A stretch of 64,000 bases of DNA from Photobacterium jeanii (GTDB lineage Bacteria; Pseudomonadota; Gammaproteobacteria; Enterobacterales; Vibrionaceae). The stretch spans positions 124,001 to 188,000 of the forward strand of contig NZ_LVHF01000012.1 of the NCBI RefSeq assembly GCF_001650345.1, read 5' to 3'. The notes beneath the pieces were generated by a model. The model did no database searches and was not told the origin of the DNA. It saw nothing but the letters and a program-made list of their open reading frames with translations. How positions within the stretch are numbered: the stretch's first letter is position 1; the number at the start of each line of letters is the position of its first letter. Below, one piece after another: positions 35,004 to 44,626 of the stretch. Both the position numbers and the translations under genes were made by a program.

Positions 35004-35021
35004 GCTGAAACTTTTAAAAGC
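35004..35021. promoter_or_regulatory. Cra-type operator 3
   Basis: GCTGAAACTTTTAAAAGC: perfect left half-site TGAAAC and a degraded right half. It lies between operators 2 and 4 and is probably a weaker site. Confidence 0.6.
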
Positions 35022-35028
35022 ACTTTTT

Positions 35029-35044
35029 GCTGAAACGATTCAGC
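35029..35044. promoter_or_regulatory. Cra-type operator 4
   Basis: GCTGAAACGATTCAGC, the best match to the E. coli Cra consensus (GCTGAAACG plus a TTCAGC right arm). It lies about 130 bases before the fruB start codon and is the likely main repression site for the fructose operon. The whole 34843-35174 spacer is explained by these operators and divergent promoters. Confidence 0.8.
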
Positions 35045-35174
35045 TTTAAGTGTCAGCAGAAAACTGACCAAGCTTTACTGCGTCATAATTGTAGAAGCAT
35101 TGACCAATAGCTTGATATGCGAACTTAAAAATAGGTTTGTTGCGAAAGCAAAAGCAAACAAAAGAGGGTGGACT

Positions 35175-36293
35175 ATGTTGTCGTTAACCACAACAGATAT
35201 TCAATTAGCGCAACGTGCTGATAATAAAGAACAAGCAATAAAAGCACTGGCAGCAGAACTGGAACAAGCAGGTTTGGTAGAGACGGGTTATGTCAACGGT
35301 ATGTTGGCTCGCGAAGCGCAAAACTCTACCTTTCTTGGTAATGGTATTGCGATACCGCATGGCACCACAGATACCCGTGGTTTAGTGAAAACAACTGGGG
35401 TGAAGCTTCATCACTTCCCTCAAGGTGTGAATTGGGGTGATGGCAAAACGGTTTATCTTGCGATTGGTATTGCGGCGAAATCAGATGAACATCTTGGCAT
35501 TTTGAAGCAACTCACCAAGGTACTTTCGGCTGATGGTGTTGAACAACAACTGCAAGCATGTAAAACCGAAGAGGCAATTATTGCTCTACTTAACGGTGAA
35601 GCGCAGCTTGAAGCTGAATTTACAGCTGAGCAAGTACAACTAGGTTTTCCAGCTACCGATATGCTTCAACTTAATGCTGTGGCGGCGGGGTTGCTAAAAA
35701 ATAAAGGTCTGTTAGGTAATGAAGGGGTGGCATCGGTCGTTGCCAGCGAGCCTACGCACCTTGGGCAGGGTTTGTGGTTAGCAAGTACTTCACAAGCGGT
35801 AAGTAAAACTGCAATGGCATTTGTAACACCTCAGAATAGTTTTGAATACCAGGCTCAACCAGTTAAAGGCGTGTTGTTGGTTGCGGCTTGTAACAGCGCA
35901 CATACTGCCAACCTTGGTTTTCTTTCACAGCTTTTATATAGCCAGCAAGCCGATAAGCTTTTCACTGCCGATGCAGCGAAAGTGGTGTCACTGCTGAGCG
36001 AAGAAACTTTGGATGGCGCAGAAGCCGTATTCCAAATTAAAAACCCACACGGTTTGCATGCCCGTCCTGGTGCGATGTTAGTAAGCAAAGCGAAGAGTTT
36101 CAGCGCCAATATTTTGGTGGCGAACTTAGACGGTGATGGCAAAGCGGTGAATGCTAAAAGCTTGATGAAAGTGATTGCGCTTGGAGTGAAATGTGGTCAC
36201 AAGCTGCAATTTACTGCTCAAGGCGATGATGCTGAGCAAGCACTAGCCGCTATCGGCGAAGCGATTGCTGCGGGTTTAGGTGAAGGAAAATAA
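35175..36293 (+). CDS. fruB: Fructose PTS diphosphoryl transfer protein (EIIA-Fru/HPr fusion, FPr)
   Basis: FruB carries phosphate from enzyme I to the fructose permease. The 372-residue product (E. coli 376) has an N-terminal EIIA-fructose domain with the phospho-His in GNGIAIPHGT (His62), a central M domain, and a C-terminal HPr-like domain with NPHGLHARPGA (phospho-His295). The ATG at 35175 is chosen because GAGG lies seven bases upstream and homologs start near this point; the frame is open from 35100. TAATG links it to fruK. Confidence 0.95.
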   Translation: MLSLTTTDIQLAQRADNKEQAIKALAAELEQAGLVETGYVNGMLAREAQNSTFLGNGIAIPHGTTDTRGLVKTTGVKLHHFPQGVNWGDGKTVYLAIGIAAKSDEHLGILKQLTKVLSADGVEQQLQACKTEEAIIALLNGEAQLEAEFTAEQVQLGFPATDMLQLNAVAAGLLKNKGLLGNEGVASVVASEPTHLGQGLWLASTSQAVSKTAMAFVTPQNSFEYQAQPVKGVLLVAACNSAHTANLGFLSQLLYSQQADKLFTADAAKVVSLLSEETLDGAEAVFQIKNPHGLHARPGAMLVSKAKSFSANILVANLDGDGKAVNAKSLMKVIALGVKCGHKLQFTAQGDDAEQALAAIGEAIAAGLGEGK

Positions 36294-37258
36294 TGATGCA
36301 CGTTGAAAACACACAGTTAAAAGTGGTGACTGTGACGCTAAACCCAGCACTTGATCTCACCGGCTCATTATCAGAGCTTCAAGCGGGCACGGTTAACTTG
36401 ATTAATAAAGGCTCACTTCATCCTGCGGGTAAAGGGGTGAATGTGGCGAAGGTTCTGTCTGACTTAGGCGCTGAGGTAACAGTAACGGGTTTGCTTGGCG
36501 CGGATAACCAAGAACCATTCTGCCAATTGTTTGAATCTCTTGGTGTTAATGACGAGTTTGTGCGTGTTGCTGGTGCGAGCCGCATTAACGTCAAGTTAGT
36601 TGAAGCCAGTGATCGCGTAACTGACATTAATTTCCCCGGCGTCACTGTTTCTGAGCAAGACATCGCACGCTTTGAGCAAAAATTATTTGAGCTGGCTGAG
36701 CACCACCAAGTATTTGTGATTGCAGGTAGCTTGCCGCAAGGTTTGTCTCCTGACCAATGCGCGATTTGGATTAAAGCGCTGAATCAAGCAGGCAAACAGG
36801 TTTTCTTTGATAGTTCAAAAGCAGCATTAGCGGCAGGGCTGCAAGCATCGCCATGGTTAGTAAAACCTAACGATGAAGAATTATCTGATTGGGCTGGCAA
36901 AGCGTTAACTTCACCGCTGGAGTTAATGACTACGGCGCAACAGTTAGCAGAGCAAGATATTACCAATGTCGTTGTTTCATTGGGTAAAGACGGTGTGATG
37001 TGGCTAAACCATGAAGGTTGGCTAGCGGCAAAACCACCAAAGATGGAAGTGGTAAGCACAGTCGGTGCGGGGGATACCTTAGTCGCTGGCATGTGCTGGG
37101 GGCACCTAAACCAGTTTAATAAACGTGACACCTTAGAGTTTGCGACCGCGTTATCAGCGTTAGCCGTTAATCAAGTCGGGGTAGGTGTTGAAGATCTAGA
37201 GCGAGTTAAGCAAATCGCCCAACAAGTAACGTTAACTGATATTTCAGTTAATCATTAA
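36293..37258 (+). CDS. fruK: 1-phosphofructokinase
   Basis: FruK phosphorylates fructose-1-phosphate to fructose-1,6-bisphosphate. This 321-residue PfkB/ribokinase-family enzyme shows VTLNPALDLTG at the N terminus, HPAGKGVNVAKVLSDLG (substrate-binding PAGKGxNxA), VIAGSLPQG and the anion-hole/catalytic motif VSTVGAGDTLVAGM with the catalytic Asp. The ATG overlaps the fruB stop by one base; a second ATG follows immediately. It removes the Cra inducer fructose-1-phosphate, so it sets the regulatory signal for the cluster. Confidence 0.95.
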   Translation: MMHVENTQLKVVTVTLNPALDLTGSLSELQAGTVNLINKGSLHPAGKGVNVAKVLSDLGAEVTVTGLLGADNQEPFCQLFESLGVNDEFVRVAGASRINVKLVEASDRVTDINFPGVTVSEQDIARFEQKLFELAEHHQVFVIAGSLPQGLSPDQCAIWIKALNQAGKQVFFDSSKAALAAGLQASPWLVKPNDEELSDWAGKALTSPLELMTTAQQLAEQDITNVVVSLGKDGVMWLNHEGWLAAKPPKMEVVSTVGAGDTLVAGMCWGHLNQFNKRDTLEFATALSALAVNQVGVGVEDLERVKQIAQQVTLTDISVNH

Positions 37259-37286
37259 TTCCAACAACAAGATTCAGAGGGTACTG

Positions 37287-39023
37287 ATGATGAGAGTTGC
37301 CATTGTTACAGCTTGTCCGAGTGGCATCGCAAATAGCATCATTGCAGCAGGGTTGCTAGAAAAAGCAGCTGCAGAGCTAAAGTGGGATGCAGATATTGAA
37401 TGCCAAACGTCAGTAATGGCGGGTAAAGCATTAACCGAACAACAAATTGACGCTGCAGATTACGTGATTGTTACGTCAAACCGCGACATTGATTTAAGTC
37501 GTTTTAAATCGAAAAAAGTATATCAGGCTGATATTGCTGAGTGCTTGGCTTCCCCTAAATCCTTCCTTGAAAACGCAGTCAGTAAAGCGACTACGTTAGA
37601 AGTGATCCCAACGATTGCCATTAACGAGGTTGGTACTGAAGGTGCGAAACGTGTCGTGGCAATTACCGCTTGTCCTACTGGTGTCGCACATACGTTTATG
37701 GCAGCTGAAGCACTGGAAGAAGAGGGCAAAAAGCTAGGTTACGAAGTTAAGGTGGAAACTCGTGGTTCAGTTGGCGCGAAAAACCAATTAACTGAGCAAG
37801 AAATTGCGGCGGCAGATTTGGTGATTATCGCGGCTGATATCGAAGTCGATCTTGCTCGTTTTGATGGTAAGAAGCTTTATAAAACCAGTACGGGTTTAGC
37901 GTTGAAGAAAACGACGCAAGAGTACGATAAAGCCTTCTCGACCGCGACAGTTTACAAACATGAAGCTGGCGCAAACAAAGATGCAGAGCAGAAAACCGAA
38001 AAAACAGGCGCTTATAAGCACCTCATGACGGGTGTTTCTCATATGCTGCCATTGGTTGTTGCTGGTGGTTTGTCTATCGCGTTGTCATTTGTTTTTGGTA
38101 TTGAAGCCTTTAAAGAAGAAGGGACGCTTGCCGCTGCACTGATGACTATAGGTGGTGGTTCTGCATTTGCGCTAATGGTGCCGGTATTGGCTGGTTTCAT
38201 TGCTTTCTCAATTGCAGATCGTCCGGGTCTTGCTCCTGGTTTAATCGGTGGTATGTTGGCGAGCTCAACAGGTGCAGGCTTCCTTGGCGGTATCGTGGCG
38301 GGTTTCCTTGCTGGTTACAGTGCTAAATTTGTTGCCGATAAAGTGAAACTTCCGCAATCGATGGAAGCGTTAAAACCTATCTTGATTATTCCGTTAGCGG
38401 CAAGTTTAATCACAGGTCTGATCATGATCTATATTGTTGGTGGCCCTGTGTCAGCGGCAATGACAGGGTTAACGGATTTCCTTAATAACATGGGATCTGC
38501 CAATGCGGTACTACTGGGTATTATCCTTGGCTGCATGATGTGTTTTGACCTTGGTGGCCCAGTAAACAAAGCAGCTTACACATTTGGTGTGGGTCTACTC
38601 GCTTCGCAAACTTATGCGCCAATGGCGGCTGTTATGGCGGCGGGTATGGTTCCAGCGCTGGGTATGGGCTTGGCTACATTCCTTGCTAAACGTAAGTTCA
38701 ACGCAAGTGAAACTGAAGCGGGTAAAGCATCGTTTGTACTGGGTCTTTGCTTTATTTCAGAAGGTGCAATCCCATTTGCCGCACGCGATCCAATGCGTGT
38801 TATCCCTAGCTGTATGGCGGGGGGGGCGTTAACAGGTGCACTTTCAATGTTCTTTGGAGCACAATTAATGGCACCCCACGGTGGTCTGTTTGTACTCTTG
38901 ATCCCGAATGCAATTACACCAGTATTCATGTACTTAGTGGCAATTGCTGCAGGTACTCTAGTAACAGGTGTCACTTACGCATTCTTGAAACGTTCAGATG
39001 AAGAGCAACTTGTAACAGCGTAA
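37287..39023 (+). CDS. fruA: Fructose-specific PTS permease EIIB'BC
   Basis: This 578-residue inner-membrane permease imports fructose as fructose-1-phosphate. It has an N-terminal EIIB' domain with CPSGIANS (Cys10), a second EIIB domain with CPTGVAHTFMAAEAL (phospho-Cys129), and an EIIC domain of about eight helices from residue 245 (LPLVVAGGLSIALSFVFG; GGPVNKAAYTFG; SEGAIPFAARDP, the conserved EIIC active-site segment). AGAGGG precedes the ATG ATG start. It completes fruBKA in the standard order and is closed by a strong terminator. Confidence 0.95.
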   Translation: MMRVAIVTACPSGIANSIIAAGLLEKAAAELKWDADIECQTSVMAGKALTEQQIDAADYVIVTSNRDIDLSRFKSKKVYQADIAECLASPKSFLENAVSKATTLEVIPTIAINEVGTEGAKRVVAITACPTGVAHTFMAAEALEEEGKKLGYEVKVETRGSVGAKNQLTEQEIAAADLVIIAADIEVDLARFDGKKLYKTSTGLALKKTTQEYDKAFSTATVYKHEAGANKDAEQKTEKTGAYKHLMTGVSHMLPLVVAGGLSIALSFVFGIEAFKEEGTLAAALMTIGGGSAFALMVPVLAGFIAFSIADRPGLAPGLIGGMLASSTGAGFLGGIVAGFLAGYSAKFVADKVKLPQSMEALKPILIIPLAASLITGLIMIYIVGGPVSAAMTGLTDFLNNMGSANAVLLGIILGCMMCFDLGGPVNKAAYTFGVGLLASQTYAPMAAVMAAGMVPALGMGLATFLAKRKFNASETEAGKASFVLGLCFISEGAIPFAARDPMRVIPSCMAGGALTGALSMFFGAQLMAPHGGLFVLLIPNAITPVFMYLVAIAAGTLVTGVTYAFLKRSDEEQLVTA

Positions 39024-39056
39024 TCTCGCACTCCTCCAATATATATAAATAAAGAA

Positions 39057-39092
39057 AGCCCCGATACTGCTACTGTATCGGGGCTATTTTTT
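39057..39092 (+). terminator. Terminator of the fruBKA operon
   Basis: AGCCCCGATAC, loop TGCTACT, GTATCGGGGCT followed by ATTTTTTT: an 11-bp perfect GC-rich stem with a U-tract. Confidence 0.95.
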
Positions 39093-39301
39093 TGCCACCG
39101 CTGCCTACTTGTTTGTTTCTGTATCGAAGCTAACTAATTCCTATTCCCCAAATGGTGCAACAGAGTTGCAAAGCACAATCAGAATTTAGTTGTTATCAGT
39201 ACAGCGAATAATCGTAGGCTCTCCTTGCGTAGTTAAAAGCATTGCTGCTAAAGCGCATTTATCATTATTATCCCCAAAAGGGTTATATCGTTATTAGTAT
39301 T

Positions 39302-39991
39302 TTATTCCTCTGCTGCCATTAATAAGTCTTCCCCATTTGTAATCAACAAATAAGATTTACCTATATCTAGCTGACAGATATCAATACTTTCTGCACCAAA
39401 GTGAAGGTCGCCATTACAGTTTTCAACTGTTAAGTAAGGGGTCACAACACCTTGTTTTGCATCAGTAAATGAAATGGAAGCCGTTGTAATTATTTGAGCA
39501 TCGGCTTGGCTAAACACCCGCACTCGATATTTACCCGCTTCACTGGATTGGTTTCGAGTCACGCTACTGACTTTATATTGTTCAGTTTTGCCTTCGTCTA
39601 ACCAAGCGATAACCCAACGGTCATCGTTTTCTTTTATTAACAGTGACTCAATCTCTGATGTAATTGACTGTGTATTCGTATCTTGGATGCCGATTTGAAC
39701 AGTTACGGTGTCACTGATATTCCAGCGATACATGTAAGGTGTTATCTGCGTATCCAAGTTCGAAGTTACCTTATTGGTACTGGCAAACAAGGTATCTTCA
39801 CTTAAGGTATGGCGAATGTGGTAATCAATCGCATCACCTGTGGTGTTTACAAAGTGCAAATCAGCTTGACGAGTTTTGGCAACCGTATCGACAACATTGC
39901 CGATTGCTGCTGCTTCACTGCTGTCATCCCCTGAACCGCCACAACCGATAATGAAGATCGGTAGTGCCGTGATTAGCGCCGTTCTAAACAT
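39302..39991 (-). CDS. Predicted lipoprotein of unknown function
   Basis: This 229-residue protein has a lipoprotein signal peptide (ALITALPIFIIGCGGSGDDSSE: lipobox IIGC, Cys17) and a Gly/Ser/Asp spacer typical of outer-membrane lipoproteins. The mature region is beta-rich with a C-terminal Cys pair (VENCNGDL, SIDICQLD). No recognised domain. It is solitary, with 262 bases to ppsR; that gap holds only the hairpin at 40192-40213. Confidence 0.75.
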   Translation of the reverse strand: MFRTALITALPIFIIGCGGSGDDSSEAAAIGNVVDTVAKTRQADLHFVNTTGDAIDYHIRHTLSEDTLFASTNKVTSNLDTQITPYMYRWNISDTVTVQIGIQDTNTQSITSEIESLLIKENDDRWVIAWLDEGKTEQYKVSSVTRNQSSEAGKYRVRVFSQADAQIITTASISFTDAKQGVVTPYLTVENCNGDLHFGAESIDICQLDIGKSYLLITNGEDLLMAAEE

Positions 39992-40191
39992 GTTAGAACC
40001 TCATTTGTAATTATTTTATGAATCTTAATGTAAGCATATTGCAAGAATTCAGACTGGTTTGAGCAATTCAAGCGAATAAATTGAACTCATGTTTAAGCTG
40101 CTGATATGCAATAGAAACTTTAGCTCTCATTCATGAGAAATGGGCTATTAGCGTAGTAGATAGGTTAAAAAAAGGTGATGGGTGAGGAAGG

Positions 40192-40213
40192 GAAGTGGCG
40201 TTTTTGCCACTTC
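40192..40213 (-). terminator. Hairpin downstream of ppsR
   Basis: GAAGTGGC, loop GTTTTT, GCCACTTC: a perfect 8-bp stem 42 bases past the ppsR stop. T content beyond the stem is low on the minus strand, so it may be a weak terminator. Confidence 0.5.
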
Positions 40214-40254
40214 TTTATAGCATGAGAATGCGCTTAATTTTCAGGGAGAATTAT

Positions 40255-41088
40255 TTAGCACATACGTCTTTTTAGCCCACTCATATCAAGTAAGCGGGTC
40301 GAAATTTCTTCCACCGATAAAGAACTGGTATTCAAATACGGGATGGCTTCACGGCGAAACATAGCTTCAACTTTATCGAGTTCAGTCTCACATTGATGCT
40401 GACTTGCGTAGTCGCTATCGGCCATACGTTCTTGGCGAATTGCTTGTAAGCGATCAGAGTTAATGGTTAAACCGAAAGTTTTATATCTATATGGCTCAAT
40501 GGCTTGCGGGAGTTTTAGCCGTGCCATATCTTCTGCGATAAACGGGTAGTTCACTGCTCGAATACCGAACTGCATTGCAAGATAGAGACTTGTTGGGGTT
40601 TTTCCACATCGTGAAACACCAAGCAGGATGATATCGGCCTGATCAAGATTATTCAGTGAAACACCATCGTCATGGGCTAGGGTATATTCGATGGCTGCAA
40701 TGCGATCCATGTAGCTGTCAGTGTCTTTTTTGATGCTGTGTGAACGCTGTAATTGCGGTTTTGGCTCAAGATCTAAGTCTTTCGCTAATGGGGCGACCAT
40801 GGCATGTAACACATCATAAAGTAGGGCATTGCTTTGTTCCAAAATGGCTTTTACTTCTGGAATAACAACAGAATAGAAGACAATTGGTTGCATACCTCTT
40901 TTGCTATGTGCTTGATCTATAATGTTCTTTACATAGTTGGCTCGTTCAATCGTTTCCACAAATGGTAGGGTGGTTTGTTTAGTATCGAGCGGAAATTGAC
41001 CTAAAACAGCGTGTCCGACGGTCTCTGAGGTAATCGCAGTGCCGTCAGAAACGTAAAACACATCACGAAATTGAGTTTTGCGCTGCAT
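40255..41088 (-). CDS. ppsR: PEP synthase regulatory kinase/pyrophosphorylase (DUF299)
   Basis: PpsR switches phosphoenolpyruvate synthase off by ADP-dependent phosphorylation of a threonine beside the catalytic histidine, and on by Pi-dependent removal. The 277-residue product equals E. coli PpsR (YdiA) in length and shows VFYVSDGTAITSETVGHAVLGQF, the P-loop-like GVSRCGKTPTSLYLA and NYPFIAEDM. The ATG at 41088 is chosen because homologs begin at MQRKTQFRDVF; the frame is open further upstream. It is divergent from its target ppsA, the standard arrangement. Confidence 0.94.
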   Translation of the reverse strand: MQRKTQFRDVFYVSDGTAITSETVGHAVLGQFPLDTKQTTLPFVETIERANYVKNIIDQAHSKRGMQPIVFYSVVIPEVKAILEQSNALLYDVLHAMVAPLAKDLDLEPKPQLQRSHSIKKDTDSYMDRIAAIEYTLAHDDGVSLNNLDQADIILLGVSRCGKTPTSLYLAMQFGIRAVNYPFIAEDMARLKLPQAIEPYRYKTFGLTINSDRLQAIRQERMADSDYASQHQCETELDKVEAMFRREAIPYLNTSSLSVEEISTRLLDMSGLKRRMC

Positions 41089-41180
41089 AAAAAGTTGAAT
41101 CCTTAAAATTATTTTGTAATCGTGTGGGGCATCAGAGTTATTACAATAACCGAAAAAGGTATATCTGCCACAATAGAAAT

Positions 41181-41223
41181 ACATCGTTTGTATTTTTTTG
41201 TGAACAAATGCAAACGATTGCGT
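41181..41223. promoter_or_regulatory. Inverted pair of LacI-family-like operator half-sites in the ppsR/ppsA spacer
   Basis: ACATCGTTTGTA at 41181-41192 and ATGCAAACGATTGCGT at 41208-41223 share the core ATCGTTTG/CAAACGAT in opposite orientation. The second is itself a palindrome (GCAAACGATTGC) of the PurR/LacI-family type. Cra activates ppsA in E. coli, but these differ from the TGAAAC-type sites upstream of fruB. The spacer (41089-41274) contains the divergent promoters of both genes. Confidence 0.5.
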
Positions 41224-41274
41224 GGTGGTATCACCTTAATTAACTGCAGTATCCAATGACAAGGAGACTTCCCC

Positions 41275-43644
41275 GTGCAACAGAATGTTGTTTGGTATGA
41301 TGCTTTATCAATGAATGATGTTGACAAAGTAGGTGGAAAAAACGCCTCTCTCGGCGAGATGGTAGCAAATCTAGCCAATGCTGGTGTGAAAGTACCAAAT
41401 GGTTATGCGACGACATCATTTGCTTTTAATAATTTCTTAGAAGCAGATGGATTGAATAAGCGTATCTACGAGTTGCTAGATGAGTTGGATGTTGAAGACG
41501 TGAACGCGCTTAAGGAAGCGGGTGAGACTATTCGTGGATGGATCTACGATGCGCCTTTCCCTGCGGAGTTAGAATCTGATATCCGACGTTGCTATGCTGA
41601 GCTTGGCGAAGGTGATGACATGTTGTCTGTGGCGGTACGTTCGTCTGCGACAGCAGAAGATTTGCCTGATGCTTCATTCGCTGGTCAGCAAGAAACTTTC
41701 CTCAACGTACGCGGCATTGATTCCGTAATTGAAGCGGTGAAGCATGTATTTGCCTCGCTATTTAATGACCGTGCTATTTCTTACCGTGTTCACCAAGGCT
41801 TTGATCACCAAGGTGTTGCGCTATCTGCTGGTATCCAGCGTATGGTGCGCTCAGATAAAGCAGCTTCAGGTGTAATGTTTACCCTTGATACCGAATCTGG
41901 TTTTGATCAAGTGGTATTTATTACTTCATCATGGGGCTTAGGTGAAATGGTAGTACAGGGCGCGGTAAACCCTGATGAGTTTTATGTTCATAAACCAATG
42001 CTTCAGGCTGGCAACCCTGCGGTTGTCCGTCGTACCCTTGGCTCTAAGCTAATCAAAATGGTGTACGCAGATGGTGAAGAGTTGGGTACCCAAGTTGAAA
42101 CTATCGATACCTCTGCTGCAGAGCAATCGCAATTCTCACTGACGGATGCTGAGATTGAAGAGCTTGCTAAACAAGCACTTATCATCGAAAAACACTACGG
42201 TCGTCCAATGGACATCGAGTGGGCAAAAGACGGTGTAACAGGTGAGTTGCTGATTGTTCAGGCTCGTCCTGAAACCGTTCGTTCTCGCGATGATCAGAAT
42301 GTAATGGAACGCTTCCACTTAAATGGTCAAGCGCCAGCGATTGCTGAAGGTCGTGCGATTGGTCAGCGTATTGGTGCTGGTGTAGTGCGTGTAGTTACAA
42401 GCCTAGACCAAATGGATCAAGTGCAAAATGGCGATGTGTTAGTAGCTGACATGACTGATCCTGATTGGGAACCAGTAATGAAGAAAGCCTCTGCAATCGT
42501 GACTAACCGTGGTGGACGTACTTGTCACGCAGCAATCATTGCGCGTGAGCTGGGTATTCCTGCTGTTGTTGGTTGTGGTAACGCTACTGAATTACTTCGA
42601 GATGGTCAGCAGGTCACTGTTTCTTGTGCGCAAGGTGAAACTGGCTTCATTTATGAAGGTGAGTTGGATTACGAAGTGCGTCGTTCAGAAGTAGATTCAT
42701 TACCAGATCTACCACTGAAAGTAATGATGAACGTGGGTAACCCAGATCGTGCCTTTGATTTTGCTTGTATCCCTAATGAAGGGGTTGGTCTAGCGCGTCT
42801 TGAGTTCATTATTAACAAGATGATCGGTATTCACCCGAAAGCATTGCTTAACTACGATCAGCAATCGGATGAGCTTAAAGCTGAAATCGACCGTCGTATC
42901 GCGGGCTACGAGAATCCTGTTGAATTCTACATTCAGAAATTAACCGAAGGTATCTCTACACTAGCGGCGGCATTCTGGCCAAAACGCGTGATTGTTCGTA
43001 TGTCTGACTTTAAGTCAAACGAATACCGCAATTTGGTTGGTGGGCTTAACTTTGAACCAGTTGAAGAAAACCCAATGCTTGGCTTCCGTGGCGCATCTCG
43101 TTACGTTTCTGAGCAGTTCCAAGATTGTTTTGCTCTAGAGTGTGAAGCGATTAAGCGTGTACGCAACACCATGGGTCTGAAGAATGTGGAAATTATGATC
43201 CCATTTGTCCGTACTGTGAGTGAAGCGGCTTCGGTGATTGATTTGCTGGCTAAGTTCGACTTACGCCGTGGTGAGAATGGTTTGAAAGTGATCATGATGT
43301 GTGAGTTGCCGTCGAATGCCATTCTAGCTGATGAGTTCCTCAAGTATTTTGATGGTTTCTCTATCGGCTCAAATGATATGACGCAGCTAACACTTGGTCT
43401 TGACCGTGACTCCGGCGAAATTGCTCACATGTTTGATGAGCGCAATGACGCTGTGAAAGCCATGCTGTCGATGGCAATCAAGGCTGCCAATAAAGCAGGT
43501 AAATACGTGGGTATCTGTGGTCAAGGGCCATCAGACCACGACGACTTAGCCGATTGGCTGATGGAGCAGGGCATTGATTCTGTTTCGCTAAACCCTGATA
43601 CCGTGGTTGAAACCTGGTTACACTTGGGCGAGAAAAACAGCTAA
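41275..43644 (+). CDS. ppsA: Phosphoenolpyruvate synthase
   Basis: PpsA makes PEP from pyruvate and ATP for gluconeogenesis. This 789-residue enzyme (E. coli 792) starts at GTG with AAGGAG eight bases upstream. It has an N-terminal nucleotide-binding domain ([32 protein letters not shown]), the swivelling phospho-His domain with [21 protein letters not shown] (catalytic His about 420, with the PpsR-target Thr two residues before it) and a PEP-binding TIM barrel ending with [12 protein letters not shown] (catalytic Cys). Divergent from ppsR. Confidence 0.97.
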   Translation: MQQNVVWYDALSMNDVDKVGGKNASLGEMVANLANAGVKVPNGYATTSFAFNNFLEADGLNKRIYELLDELDVEDVNALKEAGETIRGWIYDAPFPAELESDIRRCYAELGEGDDMLSVAVRSSATAEDLPDASFAGQQETFLNVRGIDSVIEAVKHVFASLFNDRAISYRVHQGFDHQGVALSAGIQRMVRSDKAASGVMFTLDTESGFDQVVFITSSWGLGEMVVQGAVNPDEFYVHKPMLQAGNPAVVRRTLGSKLIKMVYADGEELGTQVETIDTSAAEQSQFSLTDAEIEELAKQALIIEKHYGRPMDIEWAKDGVTGELLIVQARPETVRSRDDQNVMERFHLNGQAPAIAEGRAIGQRIGAGVVRVVTSLDQMDQVQNGDVLVADMTDPDWEPVMKKASAIVTNRGGRTCHAAIIARELGIPAVVGCGNATELLRDGQQVTVSCAQGETGFIYEGELDYEVRRSEVDSLPDLPLKVMMNVGNPDRAFDFACIPNEGVGLARLEFIINKMIGIHPKALLNYDQQSDELKAEIDRRIAGYENPVEFYIQKLTEGISTLAAAFWPKRVIVRMSDFKSNEYRNLVGGLNFEPVEENPMLGFRGASRYVSEQFQDCFALECEAIKRVRNTMGLKNVEIMIPFVRTVSEAASVIDLLAKFDLRRGENGLKVIMMCELPSNAILADEFLKYFDGFSIGSNDMTQLTLGLDRDSGEIAHMFDERNDAVKAMLSMAIKAANKAGKYVGICGQGPSDHDDLADWLMEQGIDSVSLNPDTVVETWLHLGEKNS

Positions 43645-43678
43645 GCGTCATTCGTAGTAGACGCTAAAGCCAAATAAC

Positions 43679-43724
43679 AACCGCCGCTTTCAGTGATGAG
43701 AGTGGCGGTTTTGTCTTCTTGGTG
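43679..43724 (+). terminator. Terminator of ppsA
   Basis: AACCGCC at 43679-43685 pairs with GGCGGTT at 43714-43720, followed by TTTG; the loop region can pair further. Confidence 0.75.
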
Positions 43725-43782
43725 TATTAATTGGGTATTCATTTATGCCAGTTAACACACGAATATTTACTAGATCTTACGC

Positions 43783-44418
43783 TTAGGCGTACGGGTCATC
43801 ATCCGCGTTATCATTCCAGATGTATTCTGTGAGCTTTTCAACATGCTTGGCTTGCGCGTAGCCAAAGCGCTCAGCGATATAAGCTAATGAGGCATCTGTG
43901 CCTGCTGCAACCCCTGATGACGTTAAAAACTTACCATGGTTTACCCATCGAGCTTTGCGTTGCCATAGCACCTTGTCGTTAAGCGAGGTCACCCAGTCGT
44001 AAGCAAGTTTGTTGGTGGTAGCAGGAATGCCATCTAAAACGTCAGCTTTGGCTAGTAGAGCTGAGCCCGTACATACCGTGAAAACTTTCTCTGACACTTC
44101 ACATTGTTGTTGTATCCAACTTAATAGCTTCTGGTTGTGGACTTCAGTACGTGTGCCCATACCGCCAATGGTCATAAATAGGTCGCAGGAGATCGTGTCT
44201 GATATTCTACGATCCGCAAGGATCCGAGTGCCCTGACTACTGCTGATGATGTCTTTTTCGGCAACTAAGGTAATTACGGTTGTAACTTCATCTGTTTGCA
44301 CACGGCCAAGCATTTCAATAGGGCCGTGAAGATCGAGCGTTTCGTAGTCATCGAAGATCAATGCGACCACATGGTGAGTTTGGTGGGGTGACATATCTTG
44401 CTCTGAATTGCTTGTCAT
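43783..44418 (-). CDS. DJ-1/PfpI family protein (isonitrile-hydratase-like)
   Basis: This 211-residue class I glutamine amidotransferase-like protein begins VVALIFDDYETLDLHGPIEML (D-L-x-G-P), has IGGMGTR and the nucleophile elbow VFTVCTGSALLA (Cys116), then SSGVAAGTDASLAYIAERFG. This pattern fits the InhA/isonitrile hydratase and GlxA-N branch of DJ-1/PfpI proteins, without the AraC domain. The actual reaction is unknown. It is downstream of the GAPDH gene on the same strand, but a terminator intervenes. Confidence 0.85.
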   Translation of the reverse strand: MTSNSEQDMSPHQTHHVVALIFDDYETLDLHGPIEMLGRVQTDEVTTVITLVAEKDIISSSQGTRILADRRISDTISCDLFMTIGGMGTRTEVHNQKLLSWIQQQCEVSEKVFTVCTGSALLAKADVLDGIPATTNKLAYDWVTSLNDKVLWQRKARWVNHGKFLTSSGVAAGTDASLAYIAERFGYAQAKHVEKLTEYIWNDNADDDPYA

Positions 44419-44512
44419 GAACTTACTGTTAATAGACGTGAAGGTATTTAACCATGCGCCTATTTATGTTTTGTGTCAAATCTATCTGAGTGGCTTTATG
44501 AGAAGTGATACG

Positions 44513-44545
44513 AAAAAGCCGCTCTGGACTAACAGAGCGGCAAAA
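44513..44545 (-). terminator. Terminator downstream of the GAPDH gene
   Basis: GCCGCTCT (44518-44525) and AGAGCGGC (44534-44541), with a T-run on the minus strand beyond the stem. A second inverted repeat (CAAGGTGGT at 44564-44572, ACCACCTTG at 44589-44597) lies between it and the GAPDH stop. Confidence 0.8.
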
Positions 44546-44626
44546 TGCAAGAGGGGTAAGTACCAAGGTGGTAGAGAGTGGGGGGATCACCACCTTGATC
44601 GTTTTTATTGTTATAAAGTTAATCTA

